Source: Echinimonas agarilytica
GTDB lineage: Bacteria; Pseudomonadota; Gammaproteobacteria; Enterobacterales; Neiellaceae
Reading direction: 5' to 3'
DNA: 64,000 nt
NCBI RefSeq assembly: GCF_023703465.1
Contig: NZ_JAMQGP010000001.1
Location: forward strand, 961,464 to 1,025,463
The notes below the pieces were generated by a model. It saw nothing but the letters and a program-made list of their open reading frames with translations. It was not told the origin of the DNA and made no database searches. Below are positions 53,535-63,779 of the stretch, piece by piece (position 1 is the stretch's first letter; every line of letters begins with the position of its first letter). The position numbers were made by a program, and so were the translations under genes.

Positions 53535-53750
53535 ATAGGTGCCCCAAGGTGCCGCTGCATGGCGTCTGCCCTTGAACCATATGGTTCAAGGCGGAATAAC
53601 AATCATTTGCCGCAGGCTTCTCAGTTTAGTCTGAGCTTGCACAATAGCACGTGAAGCTATCCCTAAAAGAAAGATTATCGGCTCAGGGACTTAACCTGCT
53701 GGCCAACACCCCAGGGTAACTGTCTGCAAGTTGCCTTGCTGACACCTGTT
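53535..53750 (-). ncRNA. ssrS: 6S RNA
   Basis: On the minus strand between zapA and ygfA, the usual place of ssrS. Conserved parts match 6S RNA: GTCCCTGAGCCGATA (around 53684-53699) from the 5' half of the central bubble, and the 3' hairpin CCTTGAACC / GGTTCAAGG (about 53571-53592). The closing stem can pair AGGTG (53743-53747) and CAAGG with CCTTG and CACCT (53537-53541 area). 6S RNA mimics an open promoter and holds sigma-70 RNA polymerase in stationary phase. Ends are approximate; the 5' arm is longer than in E. coli. Confidence 0.88.
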
Positions 53751-53765
53751 ATTGTTCGCAGTTTT

Positions 53766-54086
53766 CTAACCGTTGTCAACCATTGTCCGAGGCTTGTTCA
53801 GTGCGCGTTCAACTGTGGCCTGTAAGGTTTTGATTCGACTATCCATTGACTTAATATAAGCCTCGCTTCGGCGTTGTTCCAACAACAAGTCATGGCTCAA
53901 ATTTAAAGCAGCGAGCAACGCAATTTGCTCAATATTGTGTTGAGAGCGCTCGCCACAGAGTTGTTCAAGTTTTTGCTCTAAAATGGCCGCAGCTTCTCTT
54001 AAATCGTGAGTTTCTTCTTCGGCACAGCGCATGGTGAACTTACGCCCAAGCAACTTAATTTCAAACTCTTCGTTGGTCATCCTCAT
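53766..54086 (-). CDS. zapA: Cell division protein ZapA
   Basis: A 106-residue ZapA (E. coli 109): the N-terminal beta strand pair around FEIKLLGRKFTMRC, then the long coiled-coil helix (LREAAAILEQKLEQLCGE, IEQIALLAALNLSHDLL). It bundles FtsZ filaments at the division site. Start at 54086 (AGGG at about -5) or at the ATG six bases inside. It is divergent from ygfB, and the 6S RNA gene follows, as in E. coli. Confidence 0.94.
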   Translation of the reverse strand: MRMTNEEFEIKLLGRKFTMRCAEEETHDLREAAAILEQKLEQLCGERSQHNIEQIALLAALNLSHDLLLEQRRSEAYIKSMDSRIKTLQATVERALNKPRTMVDNG

Positions 54087-54333
54087 TTGGCCCTGCTGGT
54101 CGTCCTAGTCCTTCTCTAAGGGTAGACGCTATATCGTTGCTATTGTGCAATATTGAATTAATCGGTCAATTGAATTTCAAAGGCATCGAACCAATGTCTG
54201 AACGAGGGGCACAAGTATCTCAGCTTTTGAGAGGTTCGATGGGTGTCAAAAAGCTGATTAATTCGTTCTGTGCGGTTGGTGCGAACAGTACGTGGTGATA
54301 GCATATCAACACTATTTTTTAGAGGGACGGTGT

Positions 54334-54900
54334 ATGTACCAGGCTCCTAGTTTATTTGAGGCGTTAACAGAAGCCCTCAATAGCAAATCTTTATTGACTG
54401 ACGCCGCTGAAGTTCACGGCATTATTGTGGGTCAGTTGAGCGGTGGTTTAGCGCACGAAGATGAATCGTGGCGTGCCAGCTTGGTGGACCTTGTCAACAA
54501 CGGTGAAGCATTGCCCGTTGAAGTGATGCGCCTTGTGGACGACATGCGTAACGTGACGCTTGAAAATTTAATGGACGATCAACTCGGGTTTCGTTTATTG
54601 CTCCCCGACGATAGCGCGCCTTTTGAAGAGCAAATTGTAGCCACAACACAATGGGTTCAGGGTTTTTTAGCGGGCTTTTCTATTGCTCAACCTCAACTCA
54701 AAGATGCCAGCGAAGACTTGCAAGAATGCATTCGTGATTTGAGTGAAATTGCCTTATTAGATGTGCCAGAAGATCCCGACGAAGAATCTGATATTGCCTT
54801 AAACGAGCTGCATGAATACATCCGTATTGCCGCCATGATGGCGTTTGCCGAATTTGGTTTGCCGCCGAACAAAGCCCCTGAAAAACCAGCGCTTCACTAA
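54334..54900 (+). CDS. ygfB: UPF0149 family protein YgfB
   Basis: A 188-residue YgfB (UPF0149) homologue: SLFEALTEALNSKSLLTDAAEVHGIIVGQLSGG opening (in parts), VQGFLAGFSI, and the C-terminal NELHEYIRIAAMMAFAEF motif. An acidic helical protein. In Pseudomonas aeruginosa YgfB suppresses alpA-dependent genes; in most species its role is unknown. GAGGGA precedes the ATG at 54334. It starts the ygfB-pepP-ubiH-ubiI run. Confidence 0.93.
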   Translation: MYQAPSLFEALTEALNSKSLLTDAAEVHGIIVGQLSGGLAHEDESWRASLVDLVNNGEALPVEVMRLVDDMRNVTLENLMDDQLGFRLLLPDDSAPFEEQIVATTQWVQGFLAGFSIAQPQLKDASEDLQECIRDLSEIALLDVPEDPDEESDIALNELHEYIRIAAMMAFAEFGLPPNKAPEKPALH

Positions 54901-54915
54901 ATCGAGTTGTCCGCC

Positions 54916-56268
54916 ATGAAATCTTTGCCGATCGATGTTTACGCACAGCGCCGCCAGCGCCTATTGTCACAAATGGGCGAGCATAGCATTGCAATTTTAC
55001 CCGCAGCCCAAGAGCTGACTCGCAGTCGCGATACTGAATACGCGTTTCGCCAAGACAGCTATTTCTACTATCTCTCAGGGTTCAACGAGCCCGATGCATG
55101 GTTGGTGTTAAAACCAGCTACAGCCACCGAAGTTGAGCAAAGTATTCTATTTTGTCGTGATAAAGACCGCTTCGCTGAAATTTGGCAAGGGCGTCGCTTA
55201 GGAGCCGAAAATGCAGTGCAGCAGCTGGCTGTAGACCACGCTTATGCTCTGTCTGAAATGCCTGAAAAATTGCGTGAACTTGTCAGTGGTACGCAAACTT
55301 TGTGGTATGCCCAAGGCACTTATCCAGCCTGTGATGAGCGCATTTCAGCATTGTTGAATGAGTTGCGAAACAATCCGAAAAAAGGCTTGGCTGCCCCCAC
55401 GCAACAGCACGATATTCGCGTTTTGCTCGACGAAATGCGACTTATCAAAGACGCCGCAGAACTAGATGTGATGCGCCAAGCTGGCGAAATATCAGCACAA
55501 GCCCATTGCCGTGCCATGCAAAGCAGCCATGCAGGTGTAGGCGAGTATCAACTCGAAGCTGAAATTCATTATCACTTTGCGCGCAATGGCGCTCGCTTCC
55601 CCGCCTATAGTTCAATTGTGGGGGGCGGTGCCAATGCTTGTATCTTACATTACACCGAAAACCAAGACGCCATTGCCAATGACGAATTAGTGCTCATCGA
55701 CGCGGGCTGCGAATTGGCAGGCTATGCCGCTGATATTACCCGCACGTTCCCGGTGAATGGTGTTTTTACAGAACCCCAACGCCAGCTCTATCAATTGGTG
55801 TTAGACGCACAATACGCTGCGTTTAAGCAGGTTAAACCCGGCAGTAACTTTCACGCTGTCAATCAAGCGGCAATTGCCGTCATTGTTAAAGGCTTAGTGG
55901 ACCTTGGTATCTTATCCGGTGATATCAACACACTCATTGAACAAAATGCCCAACGTGCGTACTTCATGCACGGCATTGGTCATTGGTTGGGGCTAGATGT
56001 ACACGACGTAGGCGACTACCAACGGATTGACGGCCGCCAAACCCGCGCCTTTGAACCCGGAATGGTGCTCACCATTGAGCCGGGCATCTACATTGATGAC
56101 ACCGCTGATGTTGATCCTAAATGGCACAATATCGGTATTCGTATAGAAGACAACTTACTCATTACTGAAAATGGCTACGAGAACTTCACAGCACAAGTTC
56201 CCAAAGAAATAGCCGATATTGAATCGCTCATGGCGAACGCGCATGCCGCTGCTGAAACAGAAATTTAA
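54916..56268 (+). CDS. pepP: Xaa-Pro aminopeptidase
   Basis: A 450-residue pita-bread metallopeptidase (E. coli PepP 441) that removes N-terminal residues before proline. All metal ligands are visible: Asp in VLIDAGCELAGYAADITRTF (two), His in MHGIGHWLGLDVHD, Glu in VLTIEPGIYI and Glu in GIRIEDNLL. N-terminal AMP_N domain (YFYYLSGFNEPDAWLVLKP). ATG 54916, 15 bases after ygfB; the stop overlaps the ubiH ATG (TAATG). Confidence 0.96.
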   Translation: MKSLPIDVYAQRRQRLLSQMGEHSIAILPAAQELTRSRDTEYAFRQDSYFYYLSGFNEPDAWLVLKPATATEVEQSILFCRDKDRFAEIWQGRRLGAENAVQQLAVDHAYALSEMPEKLRELVSGTQTLWYAQGTYPACDERISALLNELRNNPKKGLAAPTQQHDIRVLLDEMRLIKDAAELDVMRQAGEISAQAHCRAMQSSHAGVGEYQLEAEIHYHFARNGARFPAYSSIVGGGANACILHYTENQDAIANDELVLIDAGCELAGYAADITRTFPVNGVFTEPQRQLYQLVLDAQYAAFKQVKPGSNFHAVNQAAIAVIVKGLVDLGILSGDINTLIEQNAQRAYFMHGIGHWLGLDVHDVGDYQRIDGRQTRAFEPGMVLTIEPGIYIDDTADVDPKWHNIGIRIEDNLLITENGYENFTAQVPKEIADIESLMANAHAAAETEI

Positions 56269-57533
56269 TGGATTCAAACACAATGTCAGACTCGCAGCCC
56301 AATACTCACTTTGACCTCATCATTGCAGGTGGCGGTTTAGCGGGTTTGAGTTTGGCTCATGCGCTTCAAAAAGCCCACAACTGGCGAATAGCCATTGTTG
56401 AAAGTCACCAGCCAACACCTGAACAACCGGCTAATTTTGATGAGCGTGTATTCGCCTTGTCAGCCATGACGGTGCGAATTCTCAAAACCTTAGGGCTTTG
56501 GAATAACATGCATGAACAAGGCGCAGCCATTGGCCATATTCATGTGTCTGATCAAGGCAGTTATGGCAAAGTCCGGTTGTATGCCGAACAGCATGGGTTG
56601 GCTGAGTTTGGACAGGTGTTACCGGCTCGAATTTTAGGCCGATGTTTGCAAGATGCCGTGGCCGAATTAGATTTAACTTGGTTTCGGCCCAACAAAATCA
56701 GCGCCACATCCATCGACTCCCGCACCCAATTAAGAACCGTCACGCTGGAATCTGGAGACACCCTCACGACCCAACTACTGGTCGTGGCAGAAGGCGCAAA
56801 TTCAGATACCTGCAAGATGCTGAATGTGAGTGCCCGCGAGCATGATTACGGCCATGTGGCGGTGATCGCCAATGTACAAACCGACGAACCGCACAACAAC
56901 TGGGCCATTGAACGCTTTACGCCGTCTGGACCACTGGCATTGTTGCCCATGCCAGATAATCGTCGTGCCTTAGTTTGGACGCACGAGCCACAAAAAGCGG
57001 CCGAATTGTTGGCCATGTCGGATGATGAATTTAGCCAGCAACTGCAACATGCCATGGGCTATCAATGCGGGCTTATTGAGCGGGTAGGCACGCGCAATAG
57101 CTATCCACTGAAATTACGGCTGGTGGAGCAATCTGTGTTTCCACGCGCCGTCGTGTTAGGCAACGCGGCACATGCGCTGCACCCCATCGCAGGGCAAGGT
57201 TTTAATTTGGGCATTCGAGATGTCATGGAACTGGCCATGCAATTGAGCAAAACACGGCACGAGCACCCAGAACAACGTGGCGACGTAGGCAACTTTAACG
57301 TACTTAACGCTTACCAACAGGCGCGCTTGAGCGATCAAGTGGGTGTGGCCGAATCAACACACGTATTGGCGCTTGTGTTCTCAAACGACATAGCGCCCTT
57401 GCAACTTGGCCGCAGCGCCGCACTCAGTGCCATGGCGCACCTTGCTCCGGCTCGTAATTGGCTGGTTCAAAAAGCAATGGGCCTGTCGTCACTATCACAA
57501 TCTCCAGAGGAATGGCTTCGTGAACAGCGTTGA
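56268..57533 (+). CDS. ubiH: 2-octaprenyl-6-methoxyphenol hydroxylase
   Basis: A 421-residue flavin monooxygenase for ring hydroxylation in ubiquinone synthesis. FAD motif DLIIAGGGLAGLSLAHAL at residues 13-30 (approx.), the DERVFALS region, VVAEGANS, and the second FAD motif VLGNAAHALHPIAGQGFNLG. Its ATG overlaps the pepP stop and its 3' end overlaps the ubiI start, so translation is coupled. Gene order as in E. coli. Confidence 0.95.
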   Translation: MDSNTMSDSQPNTHFDLIIAGGGLAGLSLAHALQKAHNWRIAIVESHQPTPEQPANFDERVFALSAMTVRILKTLGLWNNMHEQGAAIGHIHVSDQGSYGKVRLYAEQHGLAEFGQVLPARILGRCLQDAVAELDLTWFRPNKISATSIDSRTQLRTVTLESGDTLTTQLLVVAEGANSDTCKMLNVSAREHDYGHVAVIANVQTDEPHNNWAIERFTPSGPLALLPMPDNRRALVWTHEPQKAAELLAMSDDEFSQQLQHAMGYQCGLIERVGTRNSYPLKLRLVEQSVFPRAVVLGNAAHALHPIAGQGFNLGIRDVMELAMQLSKTRHEHPEQRGDVGNFNVLNAYQQARLSDQVGVAESTHVLALVFSNDIAPLQLGRSAALSAMAHLAPARNWLVQKAMGLSSLSQSPEEWLREQR

Positions 57534-58725
57534 TATTATTGTTGTAGGCGGTGGTATGGTGGGGCTCAGTGCTGCACTTAGCGCTGCCAATAATGGCTAC
57601 CAAGTGGCCGTGGCTGATGCCGCGCCTGCACCGCAAAAAGCCAGCGATGCGATTTCTAACCGCGTGTCTGCCATTAATCTTAATAGTCAGCATTGGTTAA
57701 CGCAGCTCGGCGCTTGGCAAGGCATTGAAGCCCAGCGCGCCACGCCTTTTCAGTGGATGCATGTTTGGCAGTCCGACCAACCCGGCGAAGTCACGCTCAA
57801 AGGCTCAGACTTAGCAGGCCAAACCGGGGCCAGTGAATTGGGCCATATTGTTGAAAACAATGTGGTGGCGTCGGCGTTACATCAACAAGCGCAGGCTCAC
57901 GCTAATATTCAACTATTCCAACACGTACAGTGCCAACAGCTGAACTTAGGTGAACGCGAAGCGTGGTTAACGCTCGAAGACGGCACCATGCTCGGCGCTC
58001 AATTAGTGGTTGCCGCCGATGGCGCAAATTCTTGGTGCCGCCAGCAAGCCAGCTTACCCATTACATTTCGTGATTATGGTCATCATGCCATTGTTGCCAC
58101 CGTCAAAACTCAGCGCCCGCACGAACATTGCGCGCGTCAAGCGTTTACCGAACACGGCCCATTGGCTTTTTTACCGCTGCACCAGCCGGACTTGTGTTCC
58201 ATCGTGTGGTCGGTGCCGCCAGAGGTTGCCACTGAGATTAGCGCGCTAGACAACCCAGCATTCGCCAAAAAACTTACCGCAGCGTTCGACGCCACTTTAG
58301 GCGTGTGTGAGTTAGTCAGCCAGCCTACCGTTATTCCTCTCACTATGCGTTATGCACGGCAATGGTTAAAACCCCGTTTGGTGCTCATGGGCGATGCCGC
58401 ACACACCATTCATCCGCTCGCAGGGCAGGGGGTGAATCTGGGCTTTGGTGATGCACAAGCATGGGCAGAGCAATTACAAGCATTGGCGAATCGCTCGAAT
58501 CAAGACGAAGTGCTCGACTTGGGTGATGTGAACCATTGGCGTGGTTACGAGCGCGCCCGTAAAGCCGCAGCCATGGAAATGATTGCCGGGATGGACGCCA
58601 TTAAATTTACCTTTTCAGCGCATCCGGCACCGTTAAAAACACTCATTGGTTTAGGCATGAACTTGGTGGACAAAGCGCCCGTCATTAAAACCCAACTGAT
58701 CAAAAAAGCCATGGGGCTAGTATAA
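57520..58725 (+). CDS. ubiI: 2-octaprenylphenol hydroxylase (VisC)
   Basis: A 401-residue flavin monooxygenase (E. coli UbiI 400) homologous to UbiH. FAD motifs DIIVVGGGMVGLSAALSAA and LMGDAAHTIHPLAGQGVNLG; DGANSWCR in the middle. It adds the first ring hydroxyl at C5. It starts with GTG at 57520, within ubiH (14-base overlap, AGAGG about 9 bases before). No ATG start gives the right length. It ends the pepP-ubiH-ubiI unit. Confidence 0.93.
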   Translation: MNSVDIIVVGGGMVGLSAALSAANNGYQVAVADAAPAPQKASDAISNRVSAINLNSQHWLTQLGAWQGIEAQRATPFQWMHVWQSDQPGEVTLKGSDLAGQTGASELGHIVENNVVASALHQQAQAHANIQLFQHVQCQQLNLGEREAWLTLEDGTMLGAQLVVAADGANSWCRQQASLPITFRDYGHHAIVATVKTQRPHEHCARQAFTEHGPLAFLPLHQPDLCSIVWSVPPEVATEISALDNPAFAKKLTAAFDATLGVCELVSQPTVIPLTMRYARQWLKPRLVLMGDAAHTIHPLAGQGVNLGFGDAQAWAEQLQALANRSNQDEVLDLGDVNHWRGYERARKAAAMEMIAGMDAIKFTFSAHPAPLKTLIGLGMNLVDKAPVIKTQLIKKAMGLV

Positions 58726-58851
58726 AGCTCCGCTGAATTGAGAAGTCGCCAGTGACGGCAAAAACGCCACCCTTGGCGCGTTACGTCATGAGCGGATACT
58801 TCTCTTTACATGAAAAATGAACGAACACGAGAATTATTCATCATAGAATGG

Positions 58852-58880
58852 TTCTCGTTCAGTGGTCGCACGGGTATAAT
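58852..58880 (+). promoter_or_regulatory. Probable gcv promoter
   Basis: TATAAT at 58875-58880 preceded after 17 bases by TTCTCG at 58852-58857 (weak -35). Transcription from about 58887 would leave a leader of some 70 bases before gcvT. No glycine riboswitch motif was found in the 230-base gap. Confidence 0.5.
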
Positions 58881-58958
58881 CGCGCGCCATACAGCGTTCG
58901 ATAAAACATCAACATGACCTCGCTCATGTGCGCGTCTTAAAGGCTTAGAGGAATTCCC

Positions 58959-60044
58959 ATGGCACAACAAACTTCCCTGCACCCGCAGCACCTAGAATGC
59001 AACGCAAAAATGGTCGACTTTCACGGTTGGGACATGCCACTGCATTATGGCTCTCAGCTTGAAGAACACCATGTTGTGCGTCAAGACGCAGGAATGTTTG
59101 ACGTGTCTCACATGACCATTGTCGATGTGAAAGGGCCACAGGCTCAAGCCTACCTCCAACGTTTACTCGCCAACGACGTCGCCAAGCTCAAAGTAAAAGG
59201 CAAAGCCCTCTATTCAGGTATGTTGAATGAACAAGGCGGCGTGATTGACGACCTTATCGTCTACTTCTTTACTGAAGATGACTACCGCGTGGTTGTAAAC
59301 TCCGCCACCCGTGAAAAAGATTTAAATTGGATGCAGAAAATTGCCGCCGATTTTGACACCACTCTCACTGAGCGTGACGATCTGGCCATGATTGCCGTTC
59401 AAGGCCCCAACGCCAAAGCAAAAGCCGCTGAAGTGTTCAGTGCCGAGCAAAATGCTGCCATTGACGGCATGAAGGTGTTTTTTGGTATACAGGCCGACGA
59501 CTTATTCATTGCCACCACAGGCTACACCGGCGAAGCCGGTTACGAAATTATCGTTCCTACCGACAAAGCCGGAACACTGTGGAATGCATTATTGGCTGCT
59601 GGCGTTAAACCTGCTGGGTTGGGCGCGCGTGACACCTTGAGGTTAGAAGCGGGCATGAATTTATACGGCCAAGATATGGACGAAACAATTTCGCCACTCG
59701 CCGCCAATATGGGCTGGACTATTGCATGGGAACCCGCCTCGCGTGATTTTGTTGGCCGCTCAGTATTAGAGCAGCAACGCGCAGAGGGCACCGACGTATT
59801 GGTCGGCCTCATCATGGAACAAAAAGGCGTGCTTCGTGCAGGCCAAGCCGTGCGTTTAGGCGACGATCAAGACGCCTGCGGTGTGATCACCAGCGGCACT
59901 TTCTCTCCCACCTTGGGCTACTCGGTTGCAATGGCTCGCGTGCCAGCCAATACCGGTGACACAGTTCAAGTGGAAATGCGCAAAAAGTGGGTTACAGTAA
60001 AACAGGTTAAACCCGTATTCGTGCGTAATGGCAAAGCTGTTTAA
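58959..60044 (+). CDS. gcvT: Glycine cleavage system T protein (aminomethyltransferase)
   Basis: A 361-residue T protein (E. coli 364). It takes the aminomethyl group from H protein and makes methylenetetrahydrofolate plus ammonia. Blocks: [55 protein letters not shown] with the catalytic Asp, [38 protein letters not shown] lies 8 bases before the ATG. First of gcvTHP. Confidence 0.96.
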   Translation: MAQQTSLHPQHLECNAKMVDFHGWDMPLHYGSQLEEHHVVRQDAGMFDVSHMTIVDVKGPQAQAYLQRLLANDVAKLKVKGKALYSGMLNEQGGVIDDLIVYFFTEDDYRVVVNSATREKDLNWMQKIAADFDTTLTERDDLAMIAVQGPNAKAKAAEVFSAEQNAAIDGMKVFFGIQADDLFIATTGYTGEAGYEIIVPTDKAGTLWNALLAAGVKPAGLGARDTLRLEAGMNLYGQDMDETISPLAANMGWTIAWEPASRDFVGRSVLEQQRAEGTDVLVGLIMEQKGVLRAGQAVRLGDDQDACGVITSGTFSPTLGYSVAMARVPANTGDTVQVEMRKKWVTVKQVKPVFVRNGKAV

Positions 60045-60128
60045 ACACCTGCGTGATTTGAATAATACATTGACGATAAAATCGTGTCTGAGCACACACA
60101 TTGAGTACTAGATTAAAGGATAAGAACC

Positions 60129-60518
60129 ATGAGTAGCATTCCTGCAGAGCTGAAATACACCGCTTCTCACGAGTGGATTCGCAAAGAAGAAGACGGCACA
60201 TACACCATTGGCATTACCGAACATGCACAAGAGTTGCTCGGTGATATGGTTTACGTTGAATTGCCTGAAGTGGGCGAAGAAGTCAGCGCTGGTGACGACA
60301 TTGCCGTTGCCGAGTCAGTGAAAGCTGCTTCGGATGTTTACTCACCGTTGTCGGGTGAAATCATGGCTGTAAACGAAAGCTTGGACGATTCTCCAGAGCT
60401 TGTGAACAGCGATGCCTTCGGTGACGGGTGGTTCTTCCGCATTAAGCCAACTGATTTAGCTGAGCTTGATGACGTCCTTGATGCCGACGCATACCAAGAA
60501 GTAATCGACGACGAATAA
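60129..60518 (+). CDS. gcvH: Glycine cleavage system H protein
   Basis: A 129-residue lipoyl carrier that shuttles the aminomethyl group among P, T and L proteins. The lipoyl-Lys motif [15 protein letters not shown] and start [22 protein letters not shown] are standard. Same length as E. coli GcvH. It lies 84 bases after gcvT; a hairpin with a T run follows it. Confidence 0.97.
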   Translation: MSSIPAELKYTASHEWIRKEEDGTYTIGITEHAQELLGDMVYVELPEVGEEVSAGDDIAVAESVKAASDVYSPLSGEIMAVNESLDDSPELVNSDAFGDGWFFRIKPTDLAELDDVLDADAYQEVIDDE

Positions 60519-60543
60519 GTCGCTCGACCAAATCATTAAGTAG

Positions 60544-60568
60544 CCCCAATCATTTGGTTGGGGTTTTT
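60544..60568 (+). terminator. Terminator-like hairpin between gcvH and gcvP
   Basis: CCCCAA (60544-60549) and TTGGGG (60558-60563) with an 8-base loop, followed by TTTTT. A second small hairpin ATCCCT / AGGGAT lies at 60577-60594. Both precede gcvP, 55 bases before its ATG. Confidence 0.8.
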
Positions 60569-60622
60569 GCATTTTTATCCCTCGCTAAAGGGATCTGTGA
60601 ACGCTGTTTGACGGGTTGTAAC

Positions 60623-63502
60623 ATGACGAACGTTTCGCTTTCTGTACTAGAACAAAAGCAGGATTTTATTCGCCGCCACATAGGGCCAGACGCTTCAGAG
60701 CAGTCGGCTATGTTGGAGACTATGGGTGTAAGTTCATTGGATGAACTCATTACTCAGACTGTACCTGCTGATATTCGCTTGCCAGCACCTTTGCAAATGG
60801 GTGGTGCGCGTACCGAAGTAGAAACCTTGGCTTACCTCAAGTCACTCGCTCAGCAGAATCAAGTGTTCCGTTCACACATTGGTATGGGCTATTCCAACAC
60901 GTTCACGCCGCATGTGATTTTGCGGAACGTATTGGAAAATCCAGGTTGGTATACGGCCTACACGCCATACCAGCCAGAGATTGCCCAAGGCCGCTTAGAA
61001 ATGCTGTTGAACTTCCAGCAAATGACACTGGATCTCACCGGATTAGATCTCGCATCGGCGTCACTGCTCGACGAATCAACCGCCGCAGCCGAAGCCATGG
61101 CGCTGGCTAAGCGTGTGTCTAAAAACAAAAAATCAAACACCTATTTTGTGGCCGACCATGTTCATCCGCAAACCATCGACGTGGTGAAAACCCGCGCTGA
61201 AGCCTTTGGTTTTGATGTGATTGTGGGCGCGTGGAACACCGCCGGTGAGCACGATGTATTTGGTGCATTACTGCAATACCCAGGCACCACAGGTGAGGTG
61301 AACGATCTTGCCGAAGTGATTGCTGCCGTACAAGCCAAAAAAGGCATTGTGGCCGTCGCCGCCGACATTATGAGCTTGGTATTGCTCAAAGCTCCAGGCC
61401 AAATGGGGGCCGATGTAGTACTCGGCTCTGCGCAACGCTTTGGTGTACCCATGGGCTATGGCGGGCCACATGCAGCGTTCTTTGCAACGCGTGACGCCTA
61501 CAAACGTTCATTGCCGGGTCGCATTATTGGGGTGTCTAAAGACACTTCCGGTAACGTCGCATTGCGCATGGCCATGCAAACGCGCGAGCAACACATTCGC
61601 CGCGAAAAAGCCAACTCCAACATTTGTACGGCACAAGTGCTCTTGGCCAATATGGCGGCGTTTTACGCCATTTACCACGGCCCACAAGGGCTTAAAACCA
61701 TTGCAAACCGCATTCATCGCCTCACCAGTATTTTGGCGTTGGGTTTGCAGCAAGGCGGCTTGAAACTCGCCAACAGCAGTTGGTTCGACACCGTATTGGT
61801 CGCAGTAGACGACAAATCTGCCGTGATAGAAGCCGCACAAGCACGTGGCATTAATTTACGCCTTGATGTGTCGGGTCATGTGGGGATCAGTCTGGATGAA
61901 ACCACCACCGCGACCAACGTGAATGAACTGTTCGATCTGTTGCTTGGCGAAAGCCACAATGCATCTGTGCAGGTGCTTGACCAGCAAGTGATCGACGCAG
62001 CCGGCGTGATCCCAGCAAACTTGCAACGCGATACCGAATTTCTAACTCATCCGGTGTTCAATCGCTACCACTCAGAAACCGAGATGCTGCGCTACATCAA
62101 GCGTCTTGAGAACAAAGACTTATCGTTAAACCACTCGATGATTTCATTGGGCTCATGCACCATGAAACTCAACGCCACGGCAGAAATGATTCCTGTAACT
62201 TGGCCAGAATTTGGCCAATTACACCCATTCTGCCCACGCGAGCAGGCCAAAGGCTACACCGCAATGATGACCGAGCTGAGTGATTGGCTTATCAACATTA
62301 CTGGGTACGACGCCTTGCTCATGCAGCCAAACTCAGGCGCACAGGGCGAGTACGCAGGCTTGTTAGCCATTCGTAAATACCACGAAAGCCGTGGAGATGC
62401 ACACCGCAACATTTGCCTCATTCCGCAATCAGCACACGGTACAAACCCAGCGTCGGCACAAATGGCCAGCATGAAAGTTGTGGTGGTTGCATGTGATACA
62501 GACGGCAATATCGACCTCAATGATTTACGTGAAAAAGCCGAAAGCATGGCCGACCAATTGTCGTGCCTCATGGTGACCTACCCGTCTACCCACGGTGTAT
62601 ACGAAGAAACCATTCGCGAAGTGTGTGACATTGTTCATGCCAACGGCGGTCAGGTTTACCTCGACGGTGCCAACATGAACGCCCAAGTGGGTTTAACGTC
62701 GCCGGGCTTTATTGGGGCAGACGTATCGCACCTCAACTTGCACAAAACGTTTTGTATTCCGCATGGCGGTGGTGGGCCGGGCATGGGCCCAATTGGTGTG
62801 AAACAACACCTTGCCCCGTTTGTGGCAGGCCACGCCGTGGTTGATATGGACGGCGAAGCCAAAGACAACGGCGCTGTTTCTGCCGCTCCGTATGGCTCGG
62901 CCAGCATTTTGCCAATTTCATGGGCATACATTGCCATGATGGGCAGCCAAGGCTTAAAGCACGCCACAGAGGTGGCTATTTTAAATGCCAACTACCTCAC
63001 GCAGCGTTTAAAAGAACACTTTCCAGTGTTGTACACCGGCCGCAATGACCGAGTCGCGCATGAATGTATTTTAGACATTCGCCCACTCAAAGAAGCGTCG
63101 GGCATTACAGAAATGGACATTGCCAAACGTTTAATCGACTACGGCTTCCATTCTCCAACCATGAGCTTCCCAGTGGCGGGCACGTTAATGGTGGAGCCCA
63201 CTGAAAGTGAAGCAAAGGTTGAACTTGACCGTTTTGCCGACACCCTCATTGCTATTCGCCAAGAAATTGCGAAAGTTGAGAAAGGCGAGTGGAGCTTAGA
63301 AGACAACCCATTGGTGAATGCACCGCACACGCAGCAAAATGTGATGGGCGAATGGCCGCACAGTTATAGCCGCGAAACAGCCGTGTACCCATTACCGAGT
63401 GTGGCTCAGAATAAATTCTGGCCTACAGTGAATCGTATTGACGATGTATATGGCGACCGTAATTTGTTCTGTGCGTGTGTGCCAATGAGTGAATATGAGT
63501 AG
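60623..63502 (+). CDS. gcvP: Glycine dehydrogenase (decarboxylating), P protein
   Basis: A 959-residue PLP enzyme (E. coli 957), decarboxylating glycine and loading its aminomethyl group on H protein. Start [15 protein letters not shown] at 60623; a longer frame is open upstream but would run into the terminator. Blocks: [31 protein letters not shown], then the C-terminal half with [13 protein letters not shown] and the PLP lysine in [20 protein letters not shown]. Together with gcvT, gcvH and an external L protein it makes the complete glycine cleavage system. Confidence 0.96.
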   Translation: MTNVSLSVLEQKQDFIRRHIGPDASEQSAMLETMGVSSLDELITQTVPADIRLPAPLQMGGARTEVETLAYLKSLAQQNQVFRSHIGMGYSNTFTPHVILRNVLENPGWYTAYTPYQPEIAQGRLEMLLNFQQMTLDLTGLDLASASLLDESTAAAEAMALAKRVSKNKKSNTYFVADHVHPQTIDVVKTRAEAFGFDVIVGAWNTAGEHDVFGALLQYPGTTGEVNDLAEVIAAVQAKKGIVAVAADIMSLVLLKAPGQMGADVVLGSAQRFGVPMGYGGPHAAFFATRDAYKRSLPGRIIGVSKDTSGNVALRMAMQTREQHIRREKANSNICTAQVLLANMAAFYAIYHGPQGLKTIANRIHRLTSILALGLQQGGLKLANSSWFDTVLVAVDDKSAVIEAAQARGINLRLDVSGHVGISLDETTTATNVNELFDLLLGESHNASVQVLDQQVIDAAGVIPANLQRDTEFLTHPVFNRYHSETEMLRYIKRLENKDLSLNHSMISLGSCTMKLNATAEMIPVTWPEFGQLHPFCPREQAKGYTAMMTELSDWLINITGYDALLMQPNSGAQGEYAGLLAIRKYHESRGDAHRNICLIPQSAHGTNPASAQMASMKVVVVACDTDGNIDLNDLREKAESMADQLSCLMVTYPSTHGVYEETIREVCDIVHANGGQVYLDGANMNAQVGLTSPGFIGADVSHLNLHKTFCIPHGGGGPGMGPIGVKQHLAPFVAGHAVVDMDGEAKDNGAVSAAPYGSASILPISWAYIAMMGSQGLKHATEVAILNANYLTQRLKEHFPVLYTGRNDRVAHECILDIRPLKEASGITEMDIAKRLIDYGFHSPTMSFPVAGTLMVEPTESEAKVELDRFADTLIAIRQEIAKVEKGEWSLEDNPLVNAPHTQQNVMGEWPHSYSRETAVYPLPSVAQNKFWPTVNRIDDVYGDRNLFCACVPMSEYE

Positions 63503-63514
63503 GTGATGGTGGGG

Positions 63515-63578
63515 ATCAGAGAGTCAGTTTTTGACGTCAATTGAGGATAGAAACTGACGTCAGGCTAAAATCAGAGAG
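63515..63578. repeat. Inverted-repeat element flanked by 9-base direct repeats
   Basis: ATCAGAGAG occurs at 63515-63523 and again at 63570-63578. Between them GTCAGTTT (63523-63530) and AAACTGAC (63551-63558) form a stem, and the palindrome TGACGTCA occurs twice (63532-63539 and 63555-63562). The whole is a small hairpin-forming element 13 bases after gcvP and just before its terminator. Could be a degenerate insertion footprint or a second terminator structure. Confidence 0.45.
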
Positions 63579-63579
63579 A

Positions 63580-63613
63580 AGCGAGTACTGCGGGAGTGGT
63601 GCTCGCTTTTTTT
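63580..63613 (+). terminator. Terminator of gcvP
   Basis: AGCGAGTAC and GTGCTCGCT (one G-U pair) form a 9-base stem with a loop of 10 bases, followed by seven T. Confidence 0.9.
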
Positions 63614-63779
63614 GTAACTCACTTGTGTCCCAAAACGTGTTTGCAGAACCTTTTTGCTCTAACTTCCTTAATTTTTTCTGTAACACACTGAAAAAAAGCG
63701 TTTTTTAACCGATGTAACGATTGCTGAACACGCTTTGAATCTGTTGCTGTATATTTTACTGGTTGTTTATGGCCCTTCA

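Noticed and set aside
53386..53589. 67-residue frame on the minus strand
   Set aside because: It lies inside the 6S RNA gene and its 3' hairpin; the translated sequence has no protein character.
58726..58958. Possible glycine riboswitch upstream of gcvT
   Set aside because: The conserved tandem glycine-riboswitch core (GGAGAG and CGCCGAAGG-type pieces) is not present; only an ordinary promoter and minor hairpins are seen.
61162..61840. Long antisense frames within gcvP
   Set aside because: They mirror third-codon-position bias of gcvP on the other strand and show no motif.
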